Positions 55,334-64,000 are shown, counted from the stretch's first letter. The stretch is DNA of 64,000 nucleotides from Nocardioides sp. (GCF_030019515.1 NZ_JASEEQ010000001.1:124001-188000); one strand, 5' to 3'. Notes: generated from the sequence alone by a model not told the origin. Made by a program: numbers and translations.

Positions 55334-55531
55334 ATGGCACAGGAGCAGAAGCAACCGCGGAAGTCGTCGGAGGCCGAGGAGTCCGTCGAGACCGTCCCCG
55401 AGACCGACGTCAGCGAGCGCAAGGAGGCGCTCGACAGCGACGTGGACGACATCCTCGACGAGATCGACGACGTGCTCGAGACCAACGCCGAGGACTTCGT
55501 GAAGTCCTTCATCCAGAAGGGCGGGGAGTAG
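55334..55531 (+). CDS. pup: prokaryotic ubiquitin-like protein Pup
   Basis: A 65-residue intrinsically disordered tag. The C-terminal half ([20 protein letters not shown], then [10 protein letters not shown]) forms the helix that binds ARC and carries the terminal Gly-Gly-Glu that PafA links to lysines. The genome encodes Glu (GAG before TAG) rather than the Gln found in mycobacteria, so no deamidation is needed. The N-terminal half is charged and disordered, needed to start unfolding. ATG 55334 is chosen over GTG 55328 because of the TAGGTT box. prcB follows after five bases. Confidence 0.97.
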   Translation: MAQEQKQPRKSSEAEESVETVPETDVSERKEALDSDVDDILDEIDDVLETNAEDFVKSFIQKGGE

Positions 55532-55536
55532 CCCGG

Positions 55537-56400
55537 ATGAGCGACCCCCGTCTGCCGGCTGCGTTCCTGCAGCCGGGCTCCTCGTCGTTCAGCGACTTCC
55601 TCGCCGTCCAGGCCCCGGACCTGCTGCCCGGCCGCCGGGCGGTGCCGCAGGGCCACGCCGGCGAGCTCGCCCCGCACGGCACCACGATCGTGGCCGCGGC
55701 GTTCCCCGGCGGGGTGGTGATGGCCGGTGACCGGCGCGCCACGATGGGCAACATCATCGCCCAGCGCGACATCGAGAAGGTCTTCCCGGCCGACGAGTTC
55801 TCCGCGGTCGGCATCGCCGGCTCGGCGGGCCTCGCGGTGGAGATGGTGCGGCTGTTCCAGACCGAGCTCGAGCACTACGAGAAGATCGAGGGCAGCACGC
55901 TCTCGATGGACGGCAAGGCCAACCGCCTGGCGGCGCTGATCCGGTCCAACCTGGGGATGGCGATGCAGGGGCTCGCCGTCGTCCCCCTCTTCGCCGGCTT
56001 CGACCTCGTCGCCGACCAGGGCCGGATCTTCAGCTACGACGTCACCGGCGGCCGCTACGAGGAGACCGCGTTCCACTCGGTCGGCTCCGGCTCGCTGTTC
56101 GCCCGCGGCTCGCTGAAGAAGCTCTACCGCGCCGACCTCACCGCGGAGCAGACCGTCCAGGCCGTCGTCGAGGCGCTGTACGACGCCGCCGACGACGACT
56201 CGGCCACCGGGGGACCCGATGTGACCCGCCGTATCTTCCCCGTCGTCCAGGTGATGACCGCCGACGGGGGCCGCCGGATGCCCGACGCCGAGGTCGCCGC
56301 GATCGCCGACCGGGTGATCGCCGGCCGGATGAGCAACCCCGACGGCCCCAACGCCCCCCTGACGGCCCGACCCCCGGCGCAGACCACGGAAGGTGCGTGA
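55537..56400 (+). CDS. prcB: 20S proteasome beta subunit
   Basis: A 287-residue precursor of the catalytic subunit. A 48-residue propeptide is removed before Thr49 ([10 protein letters not shown]), which becomes the N-terminal nucleophile. [20 protein letters not shown] and [14 protein letters not shown] match other actinobacterial beta subunits. Four-layer Ntn hydrolase fold. The stop overlaps the prcA GTG by three bases, so the two subunits are made together. Confidence 0.97.
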   Translation: MSDPRLPAAFLQPGSSSFSDFLAVQAPDLLPGRRAVPQGHAGELAPHGTTIVAAAFPGGVVMAGDRRATMGNIIAQRDIEKVFPADEFSAVGIAGSAGLAVEMVRLFQTELEHYEKIEGSTLSMDGKANRLAALIRSNLGMAMQGLAVVPLFAGFDLVADQGRIFSYDVTGGRYEETAFHSVGSGSLFARGSLKKLYRADLTAEQTVQAVVEALYDAADDDSATGGPDVTRRIFPVVQVMTADGGRRMPDAEVAAIADRVIAGRMSNPDGPNAPLTARPPAQTTEGA

Positions 56401-57197
56401 CCCCGATGAGCATGCCCTTCTACGTCTCGCCCGAGCAGCTGATGAAGGACCGCGCTGACTTCGCCCGCAAGGGCATCGCCCGCGGCCGGTCGGTGGTGGC
56501 CGTGCAGTACGCCGACGGCATCCTGTTCGTCTCCGAGAACCCCTCCCAGGCGCTGCACAAGGTCTCGGAGATCTACGACCGGATCGCGTTCGCCGCAGTC
56601 GGTCGCTACAACGAGTTCGAGAACCTGCGGATCGCCGGCGTCCGGCTCGCGGACATGCGTGGCTACGCCTACGACCGCCGCGACGTCACCGGCCGCGCCC
56701 TGGCCAACGCCTACGCCCAGACCCTGGGCACCATCTTCTCCAGCGGCGGTGAGAAGCCCTACGAGGTGGAGCTGTTCGTCGCCGAGATCGGCGACTCGGC
56801 CGCCGACGACCAGCTGTACCGGCTCACCTACGACGGCCAGGTCGCCGACGAGCACGGCTTCGCCGTGATGGGCGGCGCCGCGGACACGGTGGCGTCGTAC
56901 CTCAAGGAGCGGTACGCCGAGGGCGCCTCGCTCGCGGACGCCATCCGGCTCGCCGTCGGCTCGCTCGGTCACACCGCCAGCGAGGACCGGGTCGTTCCCA
57001 TCGACGACCTCGAGGTCGCCATCCTCGATCGCACCCGCGCCCAGCCGCGCAAGTTCGCCCGGCTGCGGCCCGCGCGGCTCGAGGAGCTCCTCGGCGAGCG
57101 CGGACCCGCCGAGCACGCGCCCGCCGAGCAGCCGCCCGAAGACCCGGCCGCCGACGACACCGGCGACGACGAGCCACCGGTCGCGCCGCCGGGCTGA
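56397..57197 (+). CDS. prcA: 20S proteasome alpha subunit
   Basis: A 266-residue subunit forming the outer gate rings. The N-terminus [20 protein letters not shown] includes the gating segment; [20 protein letters not shown] and [24 protein letters not shown] fit the family. The C-terminal 40 residues are Pro/Glu/Asp rich and disordered. The start is GTG 56397 (GGAAGG three bases upstream, overlapping prcB) or ATG 56406, which matches the usual alpha-subunit N-terminus. A 63-bp element starts 16 bases after the stop. Confidence 0.96.
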   Translation: MTPMSMPFYVSPEQLMKDRADFARKGIARGRSVVAVQYADGILFVSENPSQALHKVSEIYDRIAFAAVGRYNEFENLRIAGVRLADMRGYAYDRRDVTGRALANAYAQTLGTIFSSGGEKPYEVELFVAEIGDSAADDQLYRLTYDGQVADEHGFAVMGGAADTVASYLKERYAEGASLADAIRLAVGSLGHTASEDRVVPIDDLEVAILDRTRAQPRKFARLRPARLEELLGERGPAEHAPAEQPPEDPAADDTGDDEPPVAPPG

Positions 57198-57212
57198 TCG
57201 GTCTTCGACCTC

Positions 57213-57275
57213 CGCGGTTTGGTCACCAACGACATCTTTGGAGCGCCACTCTCTGTCGTTGGTGACTAAACCACG
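57213..57275. repeat. 63-bp bipartite inverted repeat, copy 9
   Basis: Left half 57213-57234, spacer 57235-57253, right half 57254-57275. The right core has one substitution (GGTGACTAAA instead of GGTGACCAAA). It lies 15 bases after prcA and 80 bases before the nuclease-like gene. Confidence 0.93.
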
Positions 57276-57355
57276 ACCATCGGTGACCCGCGGCGTCATC
57301 CACAGGCCCGGGGGAGCCCGGTTTGTGGTGGCCTGGGAGCGCGCAGCCTGAGGCC

Positions 57356-58339
57356 ATGGGGACGACGACGAAGAAGCGGGCCGCCGGCGACGAGCCGATC
57401 CGGGGGCAGGTCAGGCTGGCGAGCTACCGGCGCGTCAGCCACGGGCTGTACGTCCTGCAGCGCGATGGGCTGACCGAGGACGAGGAGTTCGTCCGGGAGC
57501 TCGAGGCCTATCGGCTGGTGCTTCCGAAGTCAGCCGTCTTCACGCACTTCACGGGTGCGCGTCTGCGCGGGTGGCGGCTGCCGAAGCTGCCCGAGCAGGT
57601 GCCGGTGTTCGTGGCGGTGCGGCTCAAGGATCCGCGGCCCCGACGGCACGGCCTGATCTGCTCGAGGCTGACCTCCGACCGTCAGCCCACCGAGCGGTTC
57701 GGCCTGCCGGTCGAGGAGGCCGAGGAGATCCTGCTGAGACTGTCGCGGGACCTGGGCGTCCTCGACATGGTCATCGTGATCGACTCCGCCCTCCGCATGG
57801 GTGACCTGGACCCGGTTCGGATGGAACGGCTGCTCCAGTCCAGGCGACCGGGGGTGCGGATGCTGCGGATCGCATACCGGCTGGCGAACCCCCTGAGCGA
57901 GTCCGAGGGAGAGACGATTCTGCGGATCTTCGACGAGGCGATCGACGTGCCCGTGCAGCCGCAGGTCGAGCTGTTCGACGATCGCGGGAACCTGATCGGC
58001 CGCGTCGACCTGCTGGTCACGGGGACCACGGACATCCACGAGTACGACGGCGAGCACCATCGCGACAAGGACCAGCACCGGGTCGACATGCGGCGGGAGC
58101 GGGGGTGGGCGGGCTCGCCGTACACCCGCAGCGGCTTCGCGCTCGACGACCTGCTGAACCACCCCGCGGTCGTGATGCACGAGATCGACCGGGCCCTCGA
58201 CCGTCCCCACCGAGCGCGTCGGCTGCGTCGCTGGCGCGCGATCGTGAAGAACTCGCTGTACTCCGAGGCCGGCCGCGAACGACTCATGAACCGGTGGCGG
58301 CGCCAGAGCGCCATCATGGACTGGTCACGGGCCTCCTGA
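57356..58339 (+). CDS. AbiEi/DUF559-like protein with restriction-endonuclease-like domain
   Basis: A 327-residue protein inserted between prcA and pafA. Residues 15-90 resemble a winged-helix segment of AbiEi-like antitoxins (YRRVSHGLYVLQRDGL). The C-terminal half has a PD-(D/E)XK-like pattern: SESEGETILRIFDEA, then GNLIGRVDLLVTGTTDIHEYDG, with Glu, Asp and E-Y-D in the right order, followed by HHRDKDQHRVDMRRERGW. Such proteins are frequent in actinobacteria, function unknown; a Vsr/DUF559-type nuclease is the best guess. ATG 57356 or GTG 57323 may start it. No toxin partner is adjacent. Confidence 0.7.
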   Translation: MGTTTKKRAAGDEPIRGQVRLASYRRVSHGLYVLQRDGLTEDEEFVRELEAYRLVLPKSAVFTHFTGARLRGWRLPKLPEQVPVFVAVRLKDPRPRRHGLICSRLTSDRQPTERFGLPVEEAEEILLRLSRDLGVLDMVIVIDSALRMGDLDPVRMERLLQSRRPGVRMLRIAYRLANPLSESEGETILRIFDEAIDVPVQPQVELFDDRGNLIGRVDLLVTGTTDIHEYDGEHHRDKDQHRVDMRRERGWAGSPYTRSGFALDDLLNHPAVVMHEIDRALDRPHRARRLRRWRAIVKNSLYSEAGRERLMNRWRRQSAIMDWSRAS

Positions 58340-58431
58340 CCGGGCAACGTTCTGCGCCGTCAGGGCCGGCTGCGCCATCCCGGCGTGCCGCCACGCGACG
58401 GACTTGCCGCCCCAGCCGACCAGGCTGCGCC

Positions 58432-58437
58432 TAGGCT
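58432..58437 (+). promoter_or_regulatory. leaderless-type -10 box for pafA
   Basis: TAGGCT, six bases before GTG 58444, so pafA can be transcribed separately from prcBA. Confidence 0.6.
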
Positions 58438-58443
58438 GACCTC

Positions 58444-59805
58444 GTGGACCGGCGGATCTTCGGGATCGAGAACGAGTACGGCGTGACGTGCACGTTCAAG
58501 GGTCAGCGCCGTCTCAGCCCGGACGAGGTGGCGCGCTACCTGTTCCGGAAGGTCGTCAGCTGGGGACGCAGCAGCAACGTCTTCCTGCGCAACGGCGCCC
58601 GGCTCTACCTCGACGTCGGGAGCCATCCCGAGTACGCCACCCCCGAGTGCGACGACGTGATCGAGCTGGTCACCCACGACAAGGCGGGGGAGCGGGTCCT
58701 GGAGGGTCTGCTCCTCGACGCGGAGCAGCGGCTCCACGACGAGGGCATCGCCGGCGAGATCTACCTGTTCAAGAACAACACCGACTCCGCGGGGAACTCC
58801 TACGGCTGCCACGAGAACTACCTGGTCAGCCGGGCGGGCGAGTTCTCCCGGCTCGCCGACGTGCTGATCCCGTTCCTGGTGACCCGGCAGATCGTGGTCG
58901 GGGCGGGCAAGATCACCCAGACGCCGCGCGGTGCCAGCTACAGCGTGTCCCAGCGTGCCGAGCACATCTGGGAGGGCGTCTCCAGCGCGACCACCCGCAG
59001 CCGCCCGATCATCAACACCCGCGACGAGCCGCACGCCGACGCCGAGAAGTACCGCCGGCTGCACGTCATCGTCGGCGACTCCAACATGAGCGAGACCACG
59101 ACGATGCTCAAGGTCGCCAGCTGCGATCTGGTACTCCGGATGATCGAGGAGGGCGTGGTGATGCGCGACCTCACGATGGAGAACCCGATCCGGGCGATCC
59201 GGGAGATCTCCCACGACGTCACCGGTCGCCGCAAGATCCGGCTGGCCAACGGCCGCGAGGCCAGCGCGCTGGACATCCAGCAGGAGTACCTCACGAAGGC
59301 CCGCGACTTCGTCGACCGCCGCGAGATCAGCACGCCGCTGATCGAGCGGGCGCTCGACCTCTGGGAGCGCGGCCTGAAGGCGGTCGAGTCCGACGACCTC
59401 GGCCTGGTCGACCGCGAGATCGACTGGGTGATCAAGTGGAAGCTCATCGACCGCTACCGGGCCAAGCACGGCCTGCCCCTGGGCCATCCCCGGATCGCCC
59501 AGCTCGATCTGGCCTACCACGACATCCACCGTGGCCGCGGGCTCTACTACCTGCTGGAGAAGCGGGGCGCGGTCGCCCGGGTGACCACCGACCTGAAGGT
59601 CTTCGAGGCCAAGTCGGTGCCGCCGCAGACCACCCGGGCCCGGCTGCGCGGCGAGTTCATCCGCCGCGCCCAGGAGCGCCGCCGCGACTTCACGGTCGAC
59701 TGGGTCCACCTCAAGCTCAACGACCAGGCCCAGCGCACCGTTTTGTGCAAGGACCCGTTCCGAGCCCACGACGAGCGGGTCCAGCGGCTCATCGACGGCA
59801 TGTGA
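58444..59805 (+). CDS. pafA: Pup-protein ligase
   Basis: A 453-residue ligase that uses ATP to join the Pup C-terminal Glu side chain to substrate lysines. The glutamine-synthetase-like fold shows [13 protein letters not shown] (Mg-binding Glu9/Glu11), catalytic base Asp57 in [19 protein letters not shown], and [20 protein letters not shown]. It lacks the Dop-specific loop. A small C-terminal domain (residues about 385-453) is present. Separated from prcA by the nuclease-like gene and a 63-bp element; another element follows 11 bases after the stop. Confidence 0.97.
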   Translation: MDRRIFGIENEYGVTCTFKGQRRLSPDEVARYLFRKVVSWGRSSNVFLRNGARLYLDVGSHPEYATPECDDVIELVTHDKAGERVLEGLLLDAEQRLHDEGIAGEIYLFKNNTDSAGNSYGCHENYLVSRAGEFSRLADVLIPFLVTRQIVVGAGKITQTPRGASYSVSQRAEHIWEGVSSATTRSRPIINTRDEPHADAEKYRRLHVIVGDSNMSETTTMLKVASCDLVLRMIEEGVVMRDLTMENPIRAIREISHDVTGRRKIRLANGREASALDIQQEYLTKARDFVDRREISTPLIERALDLWERGLKAVESDDLGLVDREIDWVIKWKLIDRYRAKHGLPLGHPRIAQLDLAYHDIHRGRGLYYLLEKRGAVARVTTDLKVFEAKSVPPQTTRARLRGEFIRRAQERRRDFTVDWVHLKLNDQAQRTVLCKDPFRAHDERVQRLIDGM

Positions 59806-59816
59806 GGCTCGTTCGT

Positions 59817-59879
59817 TGCGGTTTGGTCACCAACTGCAACCGGATGAGCCCCAGGAGTGTCGTTGGTGACCAAACCACA
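59817..59879. repeat. 63-bp bipartite inverted repeat, copy 10
   Basis: Left half 59817-59838, spacer 59839-59857, right half 59858-59879. The left half ends in CTGCA rather than CGACA. It lies 11 bases after the pafA stop and ahead of the FKBP gene promoter. Confidence 0.93.
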
Positions 59880-59934
59880 GTCCCCAGCGACCACCGGGCG
59901 GACCCGCGATCAGACTCCGCTCAGGGTTGGCGGC

Positions 59935-59940
59935 TAGTCT
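59935..59940 (+). promoter_or_regulatory. -10 box for the FKBP lipoprotein gene
   Basis: TAGTCT; predicted start near 59947, leaving a short leader with GAAGG before GTG 59983. Confidence 0.45.
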
Positions 59941-59982
59941 GAGCGCCGCTGTCCCAGCACCCAACTGCGAAGGTTGAACTCA

Positions 59983-60936
59983 GTGTTTCGACGTCCCCGC
60001 CGTCTCTCGGCCGTCCTGCTCCCGCTGGTCCTGGCCACCATGCTGGCCACCACGCTGGTCGCGTGCGGCTCCGACTCCTCCGACGGCGACTCCTCGTCGT
60101 CGTCCGACAGCCTGCACGGGATCACCGTGACCGGTGACCTCGGCAGCGGGCCGGAGGTGAAGTGGGACGGCAAGCTCGACGTCGACAAGACCGAGACCAC
60201 GGTGCTCACCGAGGGCGACGGAGACGTGGTCAAGGACGGCGACAAGGTCCAGGTCAACCTCTGGATCGGCAACGGCTTCACCCAGGAGGAGGCCTACAGC
60301 AGCTACGCCGAGGGCGGCCAGGAGGAGACCGTGACGGCCAGCGACCAGCTGGCGCCGGTGTTCAAGGACGCCGTGCTCGGCCAGAAGCTCGGCTCCCGGG
60401 TCGCCGTCACCGCGACCGGCGCGGACGCGTTCGGCGAGGCGGGCAACACCTCGATCGGGATCGCTCCCACCGACACGGTGCTGATCATCGTGGACCTGAT
60501 GGAGATGTACCAGCCGCCGACGCCGAAGGACGTGCCGTCGGCCCAGCTGCCGGGGATCGTGGAGAAGAAGGGCGAGCCGGTCGCGCTCGACTTCAAGGGC
60601 ATCGACGAGCCGAAGGCCGACGGCGACCTGCTGCGCAGCGTCGTCAAGGAGGGCAAGGGAACGACGGTCACCACCGACATGACCGTGACGGCCAACTACC
60701 TCGGCATGGTGTACGGCGCCAAGAAGCCCTTCGACGAGAGCTACTCCAAGGACCCGGTGCCGTTCGCGCTCTCGCAGGTCGTGCAGGGCTGGACCTACGG
60801 CCTCGAGGGCCTCAAGGTCGGCAGCCGGGTACTCCTCCAGATCCCGCCGGCCCTCGGGTACGGCGCATCCGAGCAGAGCGGCATCCCGGCGAACAGCACG
60901 CTGTACTTCGTCGTCGACATCATCGACGCCAAGTAG
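59983..60936 (+). CDS. FKBP-type peptidyl-prolyl isomerase lipoprotein
   Basis: A 317-residue exported protein. The signal peptide ends in the lipobox LVAC with Cys28, followed by a Ser/Asp linker. Residues about 60-170 form a degenerate FKBP-like domain, and residues 215-317 a canonical one (VTANYLGMVYGAKKPFDESY, then VVQGWTYGLEGLKVGSRVLL and YGASEQSGIPANSTLYFVV). It catalyses proline isomerisation outside the membrane, helping exported proteins fold. GTG 59983 follows GCGAAGG by nine bases; the TTG at 59974 is less likely. It precedes pafBC as in other actinobacteria. Confidence 0.9.
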   Translation: MFRRPRRLSAVLLPLVLATMLATTLVACGSDSSDGDSSSSSDSLHGITVTGDLGSGPEVKWDGKLDVDKTETTVLTEGDGDVVKDGDKVQVNLWIGNGFTQEEAYSSYAEGGQEETVTASDQLAPVFKDAVLGQKLGSRVAVTATGADAFGEAGNTSIGIAPTDTVLIIVDLMEMYQPPTPKDVPSAQLPGIVEKKGEPVALDFKGIDEPKADGDLLRSVVKEGKGTTVTTDMTVTANYLGMVYGAKKPFDESYSKDPVPFALSQVVQGWTYGLEGLKVGSRVLLQIPPALGYGASEQSGIPANSTLYFVVDIIDAK

Positions 60937-60969
60937 CGCCCGACACCCGGACGCGCGAGGATCAGCAGC

Positions 60970-61941
60970 ATGGCGGTGGCGAAGAGCGAACGACTGCTCA
61001 ACCTGCTCATCATGCTGCTGGTCCAGCGCCACTACGTCCCCAAGGACCGGATCCGGGCGATCCTCTACCCGGACTCCAGCACCGAGGCGTTCGAGAAGAT
61101 GTTCGAGCGTGACAAGGAGGAGCTGCGCAGCCTGGGGGTCCCGATCGAGGTCGGCAACATGGACGCCTACTTCGACGACGAGCCGGGCTACCGGATCCGC
61201 CCCGACGAGTTCGCGCTGCCCGACATCTCGCTGACCGCCGACGAGGCCGCCGTCATCGGCCTGGCGACCCGGGTCTGGGAGCACGCCCGGCTGGCCGAGG
61301 CGACCACCGAGGCGGTCCGCAAGCTGACCGCCCTGGGCCTGCCGCTCGACGTGAGCGCGCTGGACATCGCCCAGCCGCGCCTGAGCGCGGACGAGCCCTC
61401 CTTCGACCTCTTCTGGGAGGCGATCCAGGAGCGGATCCCGGTCGAGTTCGAGTACCGCCGCCCGGGCGCCACCGCCGCGACCACCCGGCACCTCCAGCCG
61501 TGGGGCGTCGTGCGCTACTCCGGCCGCTGGTACGTCGTCGGCCTGGACACCGACCGCGACGAGGAGCGGGTCTTCCGTCTCTCACGGGTGCAGGGCGAGG
61601 CCCGCAGGGCCGGGCAGCCCGGCTCGTACGACGTCCCGCCGGGCACCGACGTCCGCGCCACGACCATGCGGCTGGCCCCCGAGCCGACCACCGGCCGTGC
61701 CGTGCTGCTCGTGCGCGAGGGCTCCGGGCTCGCGCTGCGCCGCGACGCCGAGTCCGTGGAGCCGGGCGTCGCCGGGCCGGACGAGCGCACCGGCTGGGAC
61801 CGGGTCGTGACCAGCAGGGGCGGCACCGGTGCCGCCGACGAGGTGCTCGGCTACGGCCCCGACGTGTACGTCGAGGAGCCGGAGGCGCTGCGCGAGGCGG
61901 TCGTGCACCGGCTGCGCGCGATCGTGGGGGAGGCGTCGTGA
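60970..61941 (+). CDS. pafB: WYL-domain regulator PafB
   Basis: A 323-residue transcription regulator. An N-terminal winged helix (ERLLNLLIMLLVQRHYVPKD, residues 7-26) precedes the WYL domain, whose core is IPVEFEYRRPGA and WGVVRYSGRWYVVGLDTDRD (residues about 178-200), and a C-terminal extension. With PafC it forms the activator of the RecA-independent DNA damage response in mycobacteria, probably sensing single-stranded DNA. The stop overlaps pafC by four bases (GTGA), which suits heterodimer formation. Confidence 0.94.
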   Translation: MAVAKSERLLNLLIMLLVQRHYVPKDRIRAILYPDSSTEAFEKMFERDKEELRSLGVPIEVGNMDAYFDDEPGYRIRPDEFALPDISLTADEAAVIGLATRVWEHARLAEATTEAVRKLTALGLPLDVSALDIAQPRLSADEPSFDLFWEAIQERIPVEFEYRRPGATAATTRHLQPWGVVRYSGRWYVVGLDTDRDEERVFRLSRVQGEARRAGQPGSYDVPPGTDVRATTMRLAPEPTTGRAVLLVREGSGLALRRDAESVEPGVAGPDERTGWDRVVTSRGGTGAADEVLGYGPDVYVEEPEALREAVVHRLRAIVGEAS

Positions 61942-62930
61942 GCACCCCGTCCGCCAGCGGCGCCAAGGACCAGGTCGCCCGGCTGCTCACCCTGGTCCCG
62001 TTCCTCCACTCCCACGACGGGGTCCGCCTCGACGACGCGGCCGCGGCGCTGGGCGTCGCACCGGGGCAGCTGCTCAGCGACCTCAAGGTGCTGCTCATGT
62101 GTGGGCTGCCCGGGGGTTACCCCGACGACCTGATCGACGTCGATCTGGACGCGCTGGAGGGCCCTGAGGCCGACGGCGTGATCCGGGTGTCGAACGCCGA
62201 CTACCTGTCCCGGCCGCTGCGGCTGACCCCCACCGAGGCGACCGCGATCATCGTCGCGCTGCGCGCCCTGCGCTCGGGCGCCCGCGAGGAGACCCGCGAG
62301 GTCGTCGACCGGGCGCTCACCAAGCTCGAGGCGGCCGCCACTGAGGGCTCGGCGGCCCGCCAGATCGACCCGGGGGAGGTGGATCTCGAGCGCCTCGACC
62401 AGGTCCGCCTGGAGGCCGACCTGCACGACGCGGTCGCCCGGCAGCGCCAGGTCCGGCTCATCTACTTCGTCCCCTCTCGCGATGAGCAGTCCGAGCGCAC
62501 CGTCGACCCGCGGGGCATCGTCTCTGCGCACGGGTTCACCTACCTCGATGCCTGGTGCCACAGCGCCCGGGCGCCGCGGCTGTTCCGGCTCGACCGGATC
62601 CGCGAGGCCGCGGTGCTCGACACGCCTGTCAGCACCGCGCCGGAGCCGCCGCGCGACCTCTCCGAGGGCCTGTTCAAGAGGGCCGAGGACACCACGCTGG
62701 TCACCCTCCGCGTGGAGCCTCCGGCCCGCTGGATCGTCGAGTACTACCCGGTCGAGGCGGTGCGACCCGGCCCGGGTGCGGCACTCGACGTCGACCTGCT
62801 CATCGCCGACGAGCGCTGGCTCCAGCGACTGTTGCTCCGCCTGGCACCCCACGCCCGGGTGCTGAGCCCCACCGAGCTCGACCAGGCGTTCACCCGCCGG
62901 GCGCGCGCCACCCTCAGCCTTTACGCCTGA
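61938..62930 (+). CDS. pafC: WYL-domain regulator PafC
   Basis: A 330-residue partner of PafB. Winged helix at residues 10-55 (QVARLLTLVPFLHSHDGVRL), WYL core at QRQVRLIYFVPSRDEQSERT and PRGIVSAHGFTYLDAWCHSA (residues about 175-205), and a C-terminal WCX-type domain. GTG 61938 overlaps the pafB stop. No further regulatory site is evident. Confidence 0.94.
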   Translation: MSTPSASGAKDQVARLLTLVPFLHSHDGVRLDDAAAALGVAPGQLLSDLKVLLMCGLPGGYPDDLIDVDLDALEGPEADGVIRVSNADYLSRPLRLTPTEATAIIVALRALRSGAREETREVVDRALTKLEAAATEGSAARQIDPGEVDLERLDQVRLEADLHDAVARQRQVRLIYFVPSRDEQSERTVDPRGIVSAHGFTYLDAWCHSARAPRLFRLDRIREAAVLDTPVSTAPEPPRDLSEGLFKRAEDTTLVTLRVEPPARWIVEYYPVEAVRPGPGAALDVDLLIADERWLQRLLLRLAPHARVLSPTELDQAFTRRARATLSLYA

Positions 62931-62937
62931 CCCGGCG

Positions 62938-62943
62938 TACCAT
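62938..62943 (+). promoter_or_regulatory. -10 box candidate for tatA
   Basis: TACCAT, eight bases after the pafC stop; the predicted start near 62950 leaves about 27 bases before ATG 62977. Confidence 0.4.
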
Positions 62944-62976
62944 GAGAACGTCACCATCCAGCCCGTGAGGACACAC

Positions 62977-63264
62977 ATGCTTCCGCTCGCCATCGGCGGC
63001 CTCGGCACGACCGAGCTGCTCATCATCCTGGCTGTCATCATCCTGCTCTTCGGCGCCGCGAAGCTCCCCGAGCTGGCCCGCGGCAGCGGGCGGGCGCTGC
63101 GGATCTTCAAGGCCGAGACCAAGGGCCTGATGGACGACGACCAGGACGACGTCACCAAGACCCCCGAGCAGCGCGAGCTCGAGTCCCGGCAGGCCGAGCT
63201 GGACCGCCGCCAGGCGGACCTGGACGCGGAGCGGGACCGCCTGCAGCGTCCCGACGGCGCCTGA
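62977..63264 (+). CDS. tatA: Sec-independent (Tat) translocase subunit TatA
   Basis: A 95-residue pore subunit of twin-arginine export. One membrane helix (ELLIILAVIILL, residues 12-24), the hinge FGAAKLPELARGSGRALRIF with its conserved Phe-Gly, an amphipathic helix and a charged coiled tail (ESRQAELDRRQADLDAERDRL). ATG 62977 is preferred over GTG 62965 because GAGG lies six bases upstream. tatC follows after 13 bases. Confidence 0.95.
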   Translation: MLPLAIGGLGTTELLIILAVIILLFGAAKLPELARGSGRALRIFKAETKGLMDDDQDDVTKTPEQRELESRQAELDRRQADLDAERDRLQRPDGA

Positions 63265-63277
63265 GCGCACCCGCCCG

Positions 63278-64000
63278 TTGTCCCTCAGCGGCGTCTTCGA
63301 CTACTTCTCCGGCCGACCCCGCCACCCGGTGGGTGCCGACGGCCGGATGGCCCTCTCGGACCACCTGCGCGAGTTGCGCGCCCGGCTGCTCAAGTCGGTG
63401 CTCTTCCTCGTCCTGACGTTCGCGATCGCGCTCTTCTTCTTCGACCGTCCCCACGACGGTCTGCTCGGGCTCGTGCTCGGGCCCTACAACGACGCGCGTG
63501 CGATGCTCGGCGAGAAGGTCCAGACGAAGGCGTACGTCGCGGGCGCCACCGGCCCGCTGATGCTGCAGCTCAAGCTGTGCGGCGTCGCCGCGATCGTCGC
63601 CTCCAGCCCCTACTGGCTCTACCAGATCTGGGCCTTCGTCGTGCCCGGCCTGCACGACCAGGAGCGGAAGTGGACCCGGATCTTCGCCGCCATCGCCGGC
63701 CCGCTCTTCATCGTCGGCGTCGGCACCGGCTACTACGTGCTGCCGCGCGGCCTGGAGGTCCTGATCGGGTTCACCCCCGCAGGCCTGGACAACCTGGTGG
63801 AGTTCGGCGACTACTTCTCCTTCCTGACCCGGATGCTGCTGGTCTTCGGCATCGCCTTCGAGATCCCACTGTTCGTGGTCATGCTCAACCTCGCCGGGGT
63901 CGTCTCCGGCAAGGCACTCGGCCGGTACCGGCCCTGGATCATCCTCGGTACCTTCGTGTTCGCCGCCGTCGCGACCCCGTCCACCGACCCCTTCTCGATG
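63278..64000 (+). CDS. tatC: Sec-independent (Tat) translocase subunit TatC (partial, 3' end cut off)
   Basis: The first 241 residues of the Tat receptor that recognises twin-arginine signal peptides. MALSDHLRELRARLLKSVLF is the N-terminal signature, FFFDRP lies after helix one, PLMLQLKL precedes helix two, and GIAFEIPLFVVMLNLAGVVS with RYRPWIILGTFVFAAVATPSTDPFS is diagnostic. Five of six helices are visible. The start appears to be TTG 63278; ATG 63347 would drop 23 residues before the conserved helix. The reading frame runs off the window. Confidence 0.93.
   Translation, partial: MSLSGVFDYFSGRPRHPVGADGRMALSDHLRELRARLLKSVLFLVLTFAIALFFFDRPHDGLLGLVLGPYNDARAMLGEKVQTKAYVAGATGPLMLQLKLCGVAAIVASSPYWLYQIWAFVVPGLHDQERKWTRIFAAIAGPLFIVGVGTGYYVLPRGLEVLIGFTPAGLDNLVEFGDYFSFLTRMLLVFGIAFEIPLFVVMLNLAGVVSGKALGRYRPWIILGTFVFAAVATPSTDPFSM

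Overview
The window is a high-GC actinobacterial chromosome segment. It carries a complete Pup-proteasome locus, the mycothiol ligase mshC, a GuaB1-type GMP reductase, a class F sortase and many acyl-CoA enzymes. Together these point to an actinomycete such as Nocardioides or another member of the Nocardioidaceae; the genus is an inference. No phage, insertion sequence or CRISPR array is visible, and codon use looks uniform.

Layout. 1-6.3 kb: end of a surface protein, sortase, a flavin monooxygenase/reductase pair, a PEBP-like protein, siroheme synthase and an RNA methyltransferase. 6.4-14.6 kb: peptide deformylase, two coupled acyl-CoA dehydrogenases, an H1-like basic protein, a DUF2252 protein, and divergent galK/guaB1. 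14.6-19.7 kb: BCCT transporter, an HTH-less LysR effector domain, a molybdopterin oxidoreductase with its flavin reductase, and an unknown protein. 19.8-29.6 kb: three acyl-CoA synthetases, an LCP cell-wall protein, a CHAP amidase-like protein and a GNAT acetyltransferase. 29.7-39 kb: tRNA-Leu(GAG), an M20 peptidase, an SGNH esterase and the conserved uppP-phosphatase-DUF3090-SCO1664-mshC block with corA. 39.1-47.1 kb: PAC2 protein, metH, HAD phosphatase, and a secreted protein with a two-component system. 47.2-64 kb: RecB-like nuclease, site-2 protease, trmI, arc(mpa), dop, pup, prcB, prcA, a nuclease-like gene, pafA, an FKBP lipoprotein, pafB, pafC, tatA and the start of tatC.

The most striking feature is a family of ten dispersed intergenic elements. 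Each is exactly 63 bp: a 22-bp half, a 19-bp spacer of variable sequence, and an inverted 22-bp half. Each half is itself a near-perfect dyad around GGTCACC. Every copy lies 12-63 bp downstream of a stop codon and none lies inside a gene. They could be bidirectional terminators, REP-like repeats or paired protein-binding sites; the sequence alone cannot decide.

Two further patterns help annotation. About twenty genes have a TANNNT hexamer ending 6-8 bases before the start codon, the signature of leaderless transcripts; this fixes many starts and suggests that dop, pup and pafA each have their own promoter. A KstR-type operator match (T-N2-AAC-N2-GTT-N2-A) overlaps the divergent promoters of a FadD17-like acyl-CoA synthetase and the unknown 403-residue protein, tying them to sterol or branched-lipid catabolism.
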